A stretch of DNA of 64,000 nucleotides from Vibrio sinus (GTDB lineage Bacteria; Pseudomonadota; Gammaproteobacteria; Enterobacterales; Vibrionaceae): assembly GCF_023634645.1 (NCBI RefSeq), contig NZ_JAMKMR010000005.1, forward strand, positions 215,795 to 279,794, written 5' to 3'. Both the position numbers and the translations under genes were made by a program. Within the stretch, counting starts at the first letter, position 1. Every line of letters starts with the position of its first letter. The notes under the pieces were generated by a model. The model was not told the DNA's origin, searched no databases, and saw nothing but the letters and a program-made list of their open reading frames with translations. This document shows, piece after piece, positions 53,019-63,080 of this stretch.

Positions 53019-55622
53019 GTGATTAGAATAGAAATTTCAGTACTAATAGACAAATTAAATTCGCAAACAAAACTGGCATTAGAGCAGGCAGCGGCTTTGT
53101 GTGTTAGCCGAGAAAACAGTGAAGTAACGTTTGATCATTTCTTATACAACTTGCTTGATAACCCATTGTCGGATGTAAGAGAAATCTTAAGGCACAGCCA
53201 AATAGACAGCGAGCAGATTAAGCAAATTAATAGCACTACATTGCCTAACGATAAGGGATTCGATACTTACCCGGTATTTTCCCCACTCCTTATCGAGCTT
53301 ATGCAGGATGCGTGGCTTTTAGCAACTACTGAATTTAATCACTCCGAACTGCGATCAGGCATTATTTTTCTCGCGGCGCTTCTGCGAGTTGAACGCTACA
53401 TTAAACCAGGCCTGGCATCGGAGCTTGACGCAATAAATCGTGAATCAGTCCGCAAACACTTTACTCGCTTTGTCGCAGACTCATCAGAAACAGTGCGAGA
53501 AGAGTCTGAGCAGCGGAACAAAAGCCTTAAACCAAACGCGAATACTGCACTCGATAAATACTGCAGCAATGTCACCGGTCAAGCCCGAGATGGCAAGTTA
53601 GACCCAGTTTTATGTCGAGATGACGAAATCAATTTGATGATTGATATTTTATGCCGACGCCGAAAAAACAATCCAATTGTAGTGGGGGATGCAGGTGTTG
53701 GTAAAAGCGCGGTCGTGGAAGGGCTGGCGTTACGTATTGTGGAAGGCAGTGTGCCAGACAGACTAAAGTCAGTTGAACTTTGGTCACTCGACTTAGGGCT
53801 CATGCAGGCGGGCGCATCTGTCAAAGGGGAATTCGAGAAGCGATTGAAATCCATTCTGCAAGAGGTGAAGGAAGCGCCAATTCCGATCATATTGTTTATC
53901 GATGAAGCGCATACCTTGATTGGCGCAGGTAACCAAGAAGGCAGTGGTGATGCGGCTAATCTACTGAAGCCAGCGCTAGCGCGCGGTGAATTATGTACTG
54001 TAGCGGCAACGACTTGGAAAGAATACAAAAAGTATTTTGAAAAAGATCCTGCACTCACTCGTCGATTCCAATTAGTCAAACTAGATGAACCGACCACAGA
54101 GCAAACCGTTGATATCATGCGAGGCTTGCACTCTGTTTATGAGAAAGCACATGGTGTATTGATAAGTGACGATGCGCTACGTGCCGCAGCAGAGTTATCT
54201 GCTCGTTATGTCTCAGGTAGACAGCTACCAGACAAAGCCATTGATGTGTTAGATACGGCGTGCGCGCGCATTGCCATCAACTTAACCGCGCCCCCTCGAC
54301 GTATTTCGGCCATTGAAAGTCAGTGCCATCAACGAAAACTGGAATTGGATTTGCTCGAGCGTAAACAAACGCTTGGTCTGGATTATGACATTGAGCGGCT
54401 AAACGAATTAATGAGCCAAGACCTGCAAGATCAAGCTGATAAACAGCAGCTTTACTCTGATTGGCAAGCGCAAAAGAGCATGGTTGAGCAATTGATAGAC
54501 GTTAGACGTTCATTGCTAGAACTCAACACAGATACCAGTGATCTTGAGTCAGCGCTTGCATTGAAAGAGCAATCTAAAGTATTGCAAGAAAAACTGGAAG
54601 CGATTCCAAGCAACGAAGCTCTGATACACCCTGAAGTCAATGCACAACAAATAGCCAGTGTGATAGCTGATTGGACAGGTGTTCCTGTTAACCAAATGAA
54701 TACGGACGAGCTCAGTAAGCTTATTTCACTGCCAAACATACTTGCAGAATCCATTAAAGGCCAAGATGTTGCAATCGAACGTATACATCGGCATTTGTTG
54801 ACCGCTCGCGCGGATTTACGTCGCTCTGGTCGACCAAAAGGTGCATTTCTACTTGTTGGTCCAAGTGGTGTGGGTAAAACAGAAACTGTGGTGCAGCTGG
54901 CTGAGCAGTTATATGGTGGCAAGCAATTTCTTACCACGATCAACATGTCGGAATATCAAGAGAAGCATACCGTTTCTCGCTTGATTGGTTCACCACCGGG
55001 CTATGTCGGGTTTGGTGAAGGTGGCGTATTGACCGAAGCGATTCGCAAAATGCCTTATTCTGTAGTGCTGCTTGATGAAGTAGAAAAAGCCCATCCTGAA
55101 GTGCTGAACTTGTTTTATCAAGCCTTTGATAAAGGAGAGCTGGCCGATGGCGAGGGAAGGTTGATCGACTGTCAGAATATTGTGTTTTTTTTGACATCCA
55201 ATCTCGGTTATCAAACCATTGTTGAGAATGCAGCGACCCCTAGTGAACTAGAAGAGAGGCTCTACCCTGATCTTGCCGCTTTCTTTAAACCTGCGCTGCT
55301 CGCTCGCATGGAAGTCGTGCCTTATTTGCCTCTGGGCCCAGAGGTTTTACAAGAGATCGTGCTAGCCAAGTTGACCAAGCTGCAATCGTTGATGGCTGAA
55401 CGCTACAAAGCACAAGTGCACATTGAAGACTGCTTAACGCAAGAGATTTTGCTTCGTGCTACTCGGTCTGAAAATGGCGCACGAATGTTAGAGGCGATTA
55501 TTGAAGGCCAAGTGCTACCACCAGTTTCATTAGCTCTATTGGATAAACTCGCGCACCAACAGTCATTCTCGTCCATTCGCCTAACGATGCGAGATGGCGA
55601 GTTTGTTGGCGAAGTGGAGTAG
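53019..55622 (+). CDS. clpV: T6SS sheath-recycling ATPase ClpV (TssH, VasG)
   Basis: GTG start with AGGA upstream. The 867-residue AAA+ protein has an N-terminal double-Clp domain (about 10-150), first Walker A GDAGVGKS (about 223-230) with LFIDEAHTLIGAG, a middle coiled coil (about 410-540) and second Walker A GPSGVGKT (about 614-621) with LLDEVEKAHPEVLNLFYQAF. ClpV pulls contracted TssBC apart for reuse. All catalytic motifs are intact. Confidence 0.96.
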   Translation: MIRIEISVLIDKLNSQTKLALEQAAALCVSRENSEVTFDHFLYNLLDNPLSDVREILRHSQIDSEQIKQINSTTLPNDKGFDTYPVFSPLLIELMQDAWLLATTEFNHSELRSGIIFLAALLRVERYIKPGLASELDAINRESVRKHFTRFVADSSETVREESEQRNKSLKPNANTALDKYCSNVTGQARDGKLDPVLCRDDEINLMIDILCRRRKNNPIVVGDAGVGKSAVVEGLALRIVEGSVPDRLKSVELWSLDLGLMQAGASVKGEFEKRLKSILQEVKEAPIPIILFIDEAHTLIGAGNQEGSGDAANLLKPALARGELCTVAATTWKEYKKYFEKDPALTRRFQLVKLDEPTTEQTVDIMRGLHSVYEKAHGVLISDDALRAAAELSARYVSGRQLPDKAIDVLDTACARIAINLTAPPRRISAIESQCHQRKLELDLLERKQTLGLDYDIERLNELMSQDLQDQADKQQLYSDWQAQKSMVEQLIDVRRSLLELNTDTSDLESALALKEQSKVLQEKLEAIPSNEALIHPEVNAQQIASVIADWTGVPVNQMNTDELSKLISLPNILAESIKGQDVAIERIHRHLLTARADLRRSGRPKGAFLLVGPSGVGKTETVVQLAEQLYGGKQFLTTINMSEYQEKHTVSRLIGSPPGYVGFGEGGVLTEAIRKMPYSVVLLDEVEKAHPEVLNLFYQAFDKGELADGEGRLIDCQNIVFFLTSNLGYQTIVENAATPSELEERLYPDLAAFFKPALLARMEVVPYLPLGPEVLQEIVLAKLTKLQSLMAERYKAQVHIEDCLTQEILLRATRSENGARMLEAIIEGQVLPPVSLALLDKLAHQQSFSSIRLTMRDGEFVGEVE

Positions 55623-55627
55623 GAGCC

Positions 55628-57196
55628 GTGAAGCAGTGGCTAGAATTAGCGTCAGAACTTGTCAGCTATAGAGAGCAGCATAAGCTGACGGCTTTCTACT
55701 TACAGGCGATCGAGCAACATTGGCAACTGTCTTGTTGTTATTTACTTCATCCCTCGCCTGATGGTAGGCATCTAACCACTCGAGGTAACGAGAATCACGA
55801 TGATGGCTTACAGTTAGAGTGGAGTGTTGATGATTTCGACCAGCCTTTTGCCCATGTCGTTCAACAAGCTAAGTTGATGCTTATCAGTCAAACGCAGTTG
55901 GCTTTTTGGCAACAAAACCAGAGCTTCATTACCTTTTCATCACAAGTGAAGAGAAATGAGAGCCTGCTGATCTTACCCTTGCTAGACGGTGCAAATCATG
56001 TGAAATCTATGGTTGTCGTTATCGGCGAGCAAACAAGGGTAGGTCACTTACTGAGTGATGAGTATTGGCAGCAATTTGCGGATATGTACCTTTCCCATAG
56101 GCTGTTGCTCCAAGATATTAAAAGCCAGCATGAGCAAAAGCAGGTGTTGAATGAATCGCTGTCACGCCTCATGTTGCAACGCAATGAACAATGCAATGGT
56201 TTCGATCTGTCACAGCACTTGCTAGGAGCAAGTACTGCTATGGAGCAGTTAAGAGACCAAATAGCCGTGGCCGCCAAATCCAATCTTACGGTGTTAATCC
56301 AAGGGGAAACAGGGGTTGGCAAAGAACTCGTGGCCAAAGCCGTTCATGCACTGTCAGACAAACACAGTGAGCCGTTTGTTGTCATTAACTGTGCAGCGAT
56401 ACCTGAAAACTTATTAGAAAGCGAGTTGTTTGGTTATGAGAAAGGGGCATTTACTGGTGCCTTGAAATCGCGGACAGGTTTGATCGCCCAAGCTGATGGA
56501 GGGACGTTGTTCCTAGATGAAATGGGGGAATTGCCCATTGCATTGCAAGCCAAGCTATTGCGGGTATTGGAAACCTATCAATATCGTCCTTTGGGATCAA
56601 ACCAAGAACGATCGTCACGTTTTCGTTTGATAGCGGCAACCCATGTGAATTTGCGCCAAAGTGTTGACGAAGGCAGCTTTAGGTTGGACTTGTATTACCG
56701 GTTATATCAGTACCCCTTGTTCGTCCCTAACCTGCAAAGCAGAGCTCAAGATATCGAGCTGCTTTCTAGTTATTTTATCGATCAGTATAACGCTCGTGAG
56801 AGTCGCAATGTCGCTGGATTGTCGAAGGATGTACTCGACGTTCTGAAAACCTATGACTATCCGGGCAATGTACGAGAGTTACGTTCGCTTGTCGAATTTG
56901 CTTGTGTTCAGACGCCTGACACTAAATACGTTCAACTAGAATGCCTACCCGCTGACAAGCAAAACACCGCTAGTTCGCAGGGTGCTGAAGGGGAGTTCAA
57001 GTTTGGTAGCAGGACACGTGAGCAAAAAGAGCGAGCAGGAATTTCGGATCTTAAGCTCGCTCTAGAAGCGTATGAAAAGCAAATCATTGTCGAGAGACTT
57101 CGAAAATACAATGGACATCGAGCCAAAACAGCAGAAAGCCTTGGACTGCCAAAGCGGACGTTAGCACACAAATGTCAAAAGTTGGAGATCCAATAG
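55628..57196 (+). CDS. vasH: T6SS sigma-54 activator VasH
   Basis: GTG start after TAGGAGCC. The 522-residue protein has an N-terminal sensory part (about 1-190), then a sigma-54 AAA+ domain: [13 protein letters not shown] (about 227), [12 protein letters not shown] (the GAFTGA loop that touches sigma-54, about 273), [33 protein letters not shown] Fis-type helix-turn-helix ends it ([19 protein letters not shown]). In V. cholerae VasH turns on hcp and vgrG promoters elsewhere, which fits their absence here. No clear -24/-12 site was found in front of tssB. Confidence 0.94.
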   Translation: MKQWLELASELVSYREQHKLTAFYLQAIEQHWQLSCCYLLHPSPDGRHLTTRGNENHDDGLQLEWSVDDFDQPFAHVVQQAKLMLISQTQLAFWQQNQSFITFSSQVKRNESLLILPLLDGANHVKSMVVVIGEQTRVGHLLSDEYWQQFADMYLSHRLLLQDIKSQHEQKQVLNESLSRLMLQRNEQCNGFDLSQHLLGASTAMEQLRDQIAVAAKSNLTVLIQGETGVGKELVAKAVHALSDKHSEPFVVINCAAIPENLLESELFGYEKGAFTGALKSRTGLIAQADGGTLFLDEMGELPIALQAKLLRVLETYQYRPLGSNQERSSRFRLIAATHVNLRQSVDEGSFRLDLYYRLYQYPLFVPNLQSRAQDIELLSSYFIDQYNARESRNVAGLSKDVLDVLKTYDYPGNVRELRSLVEFACVQTPDTKYVQLECLPADKQNTASSQGAEGEFKFGSRTREQKERAGISDLKLALEAYEKQIIVERLRKYNGHRAKTAESLGLPKRTLAHKCQKLEIQ

Positions 57197-57198
57197 AA

Positions 57199-57906
57199 AT
57201 GAAAAAGGCGGTATGGATAGCGGTTAGTTTGGTTGCGGCTAGTACCAGTGTATCGGCCTGGGCAGTCAATGATTCCCCACAACGCTTGTTAGAACAAAAC
57301 CAATGGGCCCAAGCCCAGGTGTGCCGGAAGATAAATAACAATTTAGGCCGATTAGCTTGCTTTGATAAAACGTTTGATACGCCGGTTAAGGTGGGCCTCA
57401 ATGATGAGAACCTGCCAGCCAAACCAAAGTCTTGGCAGTGGGCGATGCAAAGTGAACATCGACGTAACCCTAGTGAACCTGGCTCGAAGGAGTTTTTACT
57501 CAATAAACAAAACACTCCGGGTTTAGGCATGCATATTTGGTTAACCGCGCCGGCGATAAATAGTCGATATAACACTCATAACCATAAGCAGCCTCCTGTT
57601 CTTATGCTTAGCTGCGTTGAAAACATCAGCCGTGTGGAGTTGGTTTTCCCTACACCGATGAAAGAAAATCGTATTAGTGTCACGGTACCCAATTCACCCG
57701 TGGTGACTCAACAATGGCAAAGTGATAGCAGTGGCTACATATTGCGTTCGGGCCGGGGACTATCGGCGGTCAGGATCATGAAATCCATTTTATCCTCATC
57801 ACAGCTAACGTTGAGGTCAGACGTTGAGGCAGTTAATGGGCTGACCTTTGATACTGAGCATTTATCGAAACTGATAAAACCAATGCGAAGTGCATGTAGT
57901 TGGTAG
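57199..57906 (+). CDS. vasI: T6SS-associated periplasmic protein VasI (TagO type)
   Basis: ATG 57199 (MKKAVWIAVSLVAASTSVSA) is chosen: it starts a proper signal peptide, has TTGGAGATC upstream and follows the vasH stop by two bases; the longer frame from 57172 overlaps vasH. The 235-residue product has QAQVCRKINNNLGRLACFDK, the four-Cys N-terminal pattern of the VCA0118 family (VCR-x-x-x-x-LGRLACFD), and a beta-rich C-terminal part (VLMLSCVENISRVELVFP). The family role is not settled. Confidence 0.88.
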   Translation: MKKAVWIAVSLVAASTSVSAWAVNDSPQRLLEQNQWAQAQVCRKINNNLGRLACFDKTFDTPVKVGLNDENLPAKPKSWQWAMQSEHRRNPSEPGSKEFLLNKQNTPGLGMHIWLTAPAINSRYNTHNHKQPPVLMLSCVENISRVELVFPTPMKENRISVTVPNSPVVTQQWQSDSSGYILRSGRGLSAVRIMKSILSSSQLTLRSDVEAVNGLTFDTEHLSKLIKPMRSACSW

Positions 57907-57915
57907 GAACAAGCA

Positions 57916-59388
57916 ATGATGACAATAACTAACTATCGAGATCAGTTACGTAAACCTATATCAGAGAACGCCCCAGCTGGCGAGCGAATTACCGACGATC
58001 CAGAATTAGACTTTATTGAAACGCAGATGATGAAAGTGGGTTCTCTGTCCCATGCTGAAGTGTTGTGGCAAGAAGTAGAGGAGAAAACCGTCTCACTACT
58101 ATCTGAACAAACTAAAGACATCAAGCTACTTACGGTCCTACTTCAATGTCTGCAGTATCAAGCGATGCCTGAACGTTTTTCGTTGTCACTGGCTGTCTTT
58201 GTTGACTTCCTTGAGCTGTATTGGGAGGTGGCATATCCAATCCCCGGAAATAGAGGGTTGAACCACAGAAAGAAATTTTTTTCACAGATTTGTCAGCGTA
58301 CGTCCAAAGCCGCTGAGAAACTTGACGGTTCACTGTTTAATGCAGAGTTAAAAGAGCAAGTTGAAACAGAATTAACCAACTTAAGTCATGTCGCGACCAA
58401 ATATCAATTAGATCAAGACTTGGTCGACGATATCGGCGCAAAAACTCATCGCCAGTTGGCTCAGATAAGAGAAGAGGAAAAAAGGCAAGAGCTCGGTGAA
58501 GAATTTGAGCCGAAGTCTGACCAAGAGCCTACACGCGAGTCCGTGACTGATGCAGTTCACTCTAAACCGAGAGTCGCGAGTACCCCACCACCCACCAAAT
58601 TAGATATAGACGGAAGCAATGACCGTTCGATACGCACGTCGTTATTGAAGATGGCCGACTATCTATCGGAAATGGGTGGAGAGGGGACAGCGTTAAGTAT
58701 TCGGCTCAGAAGGTTCGCGGTTTGGTTTTCTATTTCAAGCTTACCTGAGGCCAATAACAACAACGAAACACAGTTAATGTCGGTATCAACAGACAGAATC
58801 AGTGAGTATGAAGAGCAGCTGCAAAGAGGGGCTGATTTGACATTATGGAAAAGGGTAGAGCAGAGCTTGACCGTGTCACCCTTTTGGTTGGATGGCCATC
58901 ATCTCAGCTACAGAATTGCAAAGCAGTTGAATCAGCACGACTGGGCCAACAATATTCGAGATGAGCTATCGCGTTTCGTTGCGCGATTACCGGAATTAAC
59001 TCAATACACCTTTAAAGGTGGCGTTCCATTTACCAGTGCCAGTACATTGAAATGGTTAAAAGAAGAGCAAGCTGCTTTATCACAAGACGCTCAGCAGGTG
59101 GGTAGTTGGTCTGAGAAACGTAGCGAAGCTTTGCAACTTGTTAGCGACGAAGGCTTACCCGCGGCAATGGCAATGGTTAATGATGGCTTAAGCCATGCGT
59201 CTGAGCCACGCGACAGCTTTTATTGGCGCTTGATCTCCGCTGACTTAATGCAAGCGAACCAGCTAGAAGCGATTGCGCAGCAACAATATCAAACCTTGTA
59301 TTCACAGGTAAAGAAGGTATCCGTTATCGACTGGGAGCCATCGTTACTTGAACAGTTAGAACACAATCTAGTGAATTCCCCCGACTAA
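57916..59388 (+). CDS. tssA: T6SS assembly protein TssA (VasJ)
   Basis: The 490-residue protein has the ImpA_N domain (about 1-140: PISENAPAGERITDDPELDF, SHAEVLWQEVEEKTVSLLSE, YWEVAYPIPGNRGLNHRKKF), a charged linker, and a C-terminal VasJ-type region (WLDGHHLSYRIAKQLNQHDW, FSGGVPF-like FKGGVPFTSASTLKWL). TssA proteins cap the growing tail. Class is judged the VasJ type from length and order. Confidence 0.9.
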   Translation: MMTITNYRDQLRKPISENAPAGERITDDPELDFIETQMMKVGSLSHAEVLWQEVEEKTVSLLSEQTKDIKLLTVLLQCLQYQAMPERFSLSLAVFVDFLELYWEVAYPIPGNRGLNHRKKFFSQICQRTSKAAEKLDGSLFNAELKEQVETELTNLSHVATKYQLDQDLVDDIGAKTHRQLAQIREEEKRQELGEEFEPKSDQEPTRESVTDAVHSKPRVASTPPPTKLDIDGSNDRSIRTSLLKMADYLSEMGGEGTALSIRLRRFAVWFSISSLPEANNNNETQLMSVSTDRISEYEEQLQRGADLTLWKRVEQSLTVSPFWLDGHHLSYRIAKQLNQHDWANNIRDELSRFVARLPELTQYTFKGGVPFTSASTLKWLKEEQAALSQDAQQVGSWSEKRSEALQLVSDEGLPAAMAMVNDGLSHASEPRDSFYWRLISADLMQANQLEAIAQQQYQTLYSQVKKVSVIDWEPSLLEQLEHNLVNSPD

Positions 59389-59442
59389 ACCACGAATCTC
59401 ACTCGTTTATTAACGTAGATTCATCGCAGGACAATTAAAGAA

Positions 59443-62400
59443 ATGTGGAATATATCTTTAACCTTTCTTAAATGGTTACAACCTAGGATTAAGGCCTCGG
59501 TTCCAGTGCTGATTGGCATTACCTTCATATTGGTCAATGTGGCCATCTGGTGGGCTGGTCCTTGGCTTAAAGTCAAAGGTATCACGCCTTTGACTAGCCT
59601 TACATCTCGTGCCGTCACGAGTGTGATCTTTTCATTGAGTTGCTTCACCGTTTGGGGTGCCTTGCAATGGCGTAAGGTACACAAAATAAACCAAGAAAAC
59701 GCCAAACAATCTGAGTTAGAAAATGACCCAGCGCTTGGCTATGTAGAAACTCAGGAAGCTGAGCTGAATGACGTCATTCACGAAATGAAAGCCAGCCTGG
59801 ACAACGATAACTACCTTTACACCTTACCGTGGTATTTGGTTCTGGGTCTTGAAGAGTCTGGCAAAACCAGTCTTATTAACCGTTCAGGACAAAATTATGT
59901 GTTCACTTCGGTGAGGCGAGCGTCGGGAAAAATCAGCAAGAACCCCCATAGCTTTGACTGGTGGGTCGGTGACGATTCAGTATTGATAGATCCTGATGGA
60001 GAATTGCTCACGCAGAGACAGCATACGCAAGGAGAAAATGGCGAAGTTGAACGTCGTCTATGGCAACATTTTGTCGGCTGGCTAGGTAAAACGAGAAAGC
60101 GTAAGCCACTGAATGGAGTTGTGCTGGCGGTGGATTTTGCGCATCTCCTCAACGCTGATGTCGCTGAAAGGCAAGCTTACTCAAGCTTGATTCGTGCCAG
60201 ATTAAGTGAATTAACCGACGCATTGTCTGTCAAGTTGCCTATCTACATTGCTTTCACTAAGCTTGATTTGCTTTATGGCTTTGAGCCATTGTTCCGATAT
60301 TTTAATCGAGAGCAGCGTCAACAAGCACTGGGCTTTACTTTCACCTTAGATCCAGTACGAGAGTCAGACAGTTGGTTGGTTGAATTTGAACAAAATTACT
60401 CTCAGTTTGTGCAAAGGTTAAATGACATGCTACCAGTGACGCTAAAGCATGTATCGAACGCTGAAGAGCGAGCTGGAATATACAGCTTCTCGCGTCAGAT
60501 AGCGGGCATGCAAAGTGTACTGAAGAAGTTTTTGTCCGACGCTCTCGTGAGTGATCAGTTTGACCATAATACGCTAGTTCGTGGGGCTTATTTCACTTCT
60601 GTCTACCAGCAAGGTGTGCCGACGGACGCGTTCGTGAATGCTGCGGCCCGCAGGTATAACTTATCTGAATCCGTGCACAGTGCCCAACAATCTAATAACT
60701 CTACGACCTTTTTTGTAAAAGAGTTATTTGAGGAGATTATTTATCCTGAAGCAGGCTTAGCGACGGACAATTCAAAAGCCGCTGAGCAAAAGAAAAAAGT
60801 TCTGGCGTTGTCATTTCTGGCCTGTGCGATAGGCTCTGCGTTAATTATTGGTAGTTGGCAGAAAGATTACGAGAAGAACCTAGCAAAAGAAAACGACATA
60901 CTTGAGCACATCAGTGAATACAACAATGAGGTGACGGACGACAGCATTCTTCAGTCCGAGCTTTCCATGCTGGTGCCTTTGGAAACCATGCGCAGTGCGG
61001 TTTTAGATTATGGGGATTTCAAAGAAAAACCGAAGTTTGTCACCGACATGGGCCTGTATCAAGGCCGTACAGTCGGTCCTGCCGTACAAAAAGCGTATCT
61101 TGACTTGCTAGATTATCACTTTATTCCAGCACTGATGCGCCAGTTAGCCGTGGACTTGTCTTTGGCAAAAACGCAAGAAGAGAAGCTCGATACTTTACGA
61201 GTATTCCGTATGTTAACTGATAAAAGTGGTCGGCAAAATCAAGTGGTAGAGAATTATTTTGATCAAGTATGGCAGAAGGAGTTCCCGACTAATCTAAGTG
61301 CAAGAGAGCAGTTACAATCGCAGCTTAGCTATGCGTTAAACAACACTGACTTACAAGCCAAAAAAGATGCAGGAGATCCAAAAGCAGTTAACGTTCTTCA
61401 ACCGTTTCATGGGCTTATTCAACAAACACAACAATCCCTGGGTTCTATTTCCGTTGCAGATAGGGTATATCGCCACTTACAGAAAAAAGCGAATGCCGAA
61501 ATGGGCATGCCACTGGATGTAAAAACGGCTATTGGTCCGGTGTTTGATCTAGTGTTTAACGAACGTGAGGTGGGTGCGAACGGTTTACATGTTCCGCTGC
61601 TCTATACCGCTCTAGGTTTCAACAGCTATTTCTTAACCCAATCTGGTGCAATTTCTAAGTTAGCTTCTGTTGACAGTTGGGTGCTTGGTCAAAGCAACAA
61701 TGGGCAACTTAGCCAACAAGATAAGCAAGCATTACGTGACAAGATCCGCGATTTGTATGTCGAAGACTACACCAACAAATGGCGAACGGTTATTAACGAT
61801 ATTAATATCAAATACTTCCCTGATTTAGATAGTGCTGTAAGTGTGCTAAGTAGTTTGATTGGCCCACAGCAGCCATTGCTACGTTTGCTCAACACCTTGA
61901 GCTTAAATACTCGTCTGTTCCCGGATTTACCCAAAAACAGTCAAGCGAGAATGGTTCTAATGCAGTCACCGCAATATAAAATAGCGTCAATGATCGCTTT
62001 GCCGTTTACCAATCTGGACTCTATGACAGCGAAGCAGAATAAACAACCTGCTTATATTACGGAAGTGATGAAGTCTGTTGCACAGGTTTACAATTATCTT
62101 AAAGCGATTCAAGATGCTCCAGATGTTGGAAAAGCAGCACTTGCTGCCGCAAAAGCTCGGGTTCAGCTTAAGAGTACCGATCCCATTTATACGTTACAAC
62201 GCATTGCTTCTGGTTTGCCTGCCCCACTAAATACTATGATGAAAAGGATCGCGGATCAGAGTTGGTTTGTCGTAAAACAAACCGCGTTGAACTATTTACA
62301 AAGTCGTTGGCAAAGCCAAGTTTACAGTGTGTTTGAAAAGCAATTGGCATCACGTTATCCGTTCAACCCACATTCGGATAAAGACGTTTCGCTCAAAGAC

Positions 62401-62988
62401 TTTGAAAACTTCTTTGCCCCGAATGGCACGCTTGAAAACTTTTATAACAGTCAACTAAAAGTATTTGTCGACGCTGGCGTCCCTCTGAGTCTTAACCCAG
62501 AGCCAGGAAGTGTACTCAATAAAACCGTAGCCCAAGAGTTTGCTGCCGCGAAGGAGATCCAATCTGCCTTTTTTGATCGCAAAGGTAACCTAGATGTGGA
62601 GTTTTCGATCAAACCGATTGAGTTAAGTGCAAATCAACGTCGAAGCGTGCTAAATGTTGATGGGCAGTACGTGGAATTTAGCCATGGCCCAAGACGATCA
62701 GTGGATTTGATTTGGCCCAATACATTGCGTGCCGGAACAACATCTTCTTTATCACTTGTCCCAGATGATATCGATCAATCACCACGAGGATACTCGATTC
62801 ATGGTCCGTGGGCGTTCTTTAGATTGCTTGATCAAGGAACCATAGTCGGCTCAAGTTCTTCTACCGTCGACTATCAATTTAACGCAAACAAAGGGGAAGT
62901 AGAGTACAGAATCACTTCTGACTCTGACGCCAATCCTTTTACTGATTCTATATTAAAAACGTTTACCTTATCTAAGCATCTGTCTTGA
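59443..62988 (+). CDS. tssM: T6SS inner-membrane protein TssM (VasK, IcmF family)
   Basis: The 1181-residue protein has two N-terminal membrane helices (about 22-38 and 50-75), a cytoplasmic nucleotide-binding domain with Walker A GLEESGKTS (about 135-143) and DWWVGDDSVLIDPDGE, a third helix at about 450-470 (LALSFLACAIGSALIIGSW), and a large periplasmic part ending in the beta domain that meets TssJ (PIELSANQRRSVLNVDGQYV, HGPWAFFRLLDQGTI). It is intact and full length. In V. cholerae vasL would follow; here a different gene does. Confidence 0.95.
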   Translation: MWNISLTFLKWLQPRIKASVPVLIGITFILVNVAIWWAGPWLKVKGITPLTSLTSRAVTSVIFSLSCFTVWGALQWRKVHKINQENAKQSELENDPALGYVETQEAELNDVIHEMKASLDNDNYLYTLPWYLVLGLEESGKTSLINRSGQNYVFTSVRRASGKISKNPHSFDWWVGDDSVLIDPDGELLTQRQHTQGENGEVERRLWQHFVGWLGKTRKRKPLNGVVLAVDFAHLLNADVAERQAYSSLIRARLSELTDALSVKLPIYIAFTKLDLLYGFEPLFRYFNREQRQQALGFTFTLDPVRESDSWLVEFEQNYSQFVQRLNDMLPVTLKHVSNAEERAGIYSFSRQIAGMQSVLKKFLSDALVSDQFDHNTLVRGAYFTSVYQQGVPTDAFVNAAARRYNLSESVHSAQQSNNSTTFFVKELFEEIIYPEAGLATDNSKAAEQKKKVLALSFLACAIGSALIIGSWQKDYEKNLAKENDILEHISEYNNEVTDDSILQSELSMLVPLETMRSAVLDYGDFKEKPKFVTDMGLYQGRTVGPAVQKAYLDLLDYHFIPALMRQLAVDLSLAKTQEEKLDTLRVFRMLTDKSGRQNQVVENYFDQVWQKEFPTNLSAREQLQSQLSYALNNTDLQAKKDAGDPKAVNVLQPFHGLIQQTQQSLGSISVADRVYRHLQKKANAEMGMPLDVKTAIGPVFDLVFNEREVGANGLHVPLLYTALGFNSYFLTQSGAISKLASVDSWVLGQSNNGQLSQQDKQALRDKIRDLYVEDYTNKWRTVINDINIKYFPDLDSAVSVLSSLIGPQQPLLRLLNTLSLNTRLFPDLPKNSQARMVLMQSPQYKIASMIALPFTNLDSMTAKQNKQPAYITEVMKSVAQVYNYLKAIQDAPDVGKAALAAAKARVQLKSTDPIYTLQRIASGLPAPLNTMMKRIADQSWFVVKQTALNYLQSRWQSQVYSVFEKQLASRYPFNPHSDKDVSLKDFENFFAPNGTLENFYNSQLKVFVDAGVPLSLNPEPGSVLNKTVAQEFAAAKEIQSAFFDRKGNLDVEFSIKPIELSANQRRSVLNVDGQYVEFSHGPRRSVDLIWPNTLRAGTTSSLSLVPDDIDQSPRGYSIHGPWAFFRLLDQGTIVGSSSSTVDYQFNANKGEVEYRITSDSDANPFTDSILKTFTLSKHLS

Positions 62989-63009
62989 TGCAGTAATGAA
63001 TTCAAATTT

Positions 63010-63058
63010 CCTGTGCGGACGAACCGATATCCAAGTCATTTGGGTATCGGTTCGCAGG
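63010..63058 (+). promoter_or_regulatory. hairpin between tssM and the last gene
   Basis: CGAACCGATA (63020-63029) pairs with TATCGGTTCG (63045-63054), with additional inner (CCAA/TTGG) and outer (CCTG/CAGG) pairs. No T-run follows, so full termination is unlikely. It may lower readthrough into, or protect the RNA end before, the gene at 63081. Confidence 0.5.
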
Positions 63059-63080
63059 GACAAAAACTCTAGGGTTAATC

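Noticed and set aside
54452..54946. 164-codon minus-strand frame within clpV
   Set aside because: Antisense to the conserved AAA+ core, with Ser/Cys/Leu-rich composition typical of a mirror frame.
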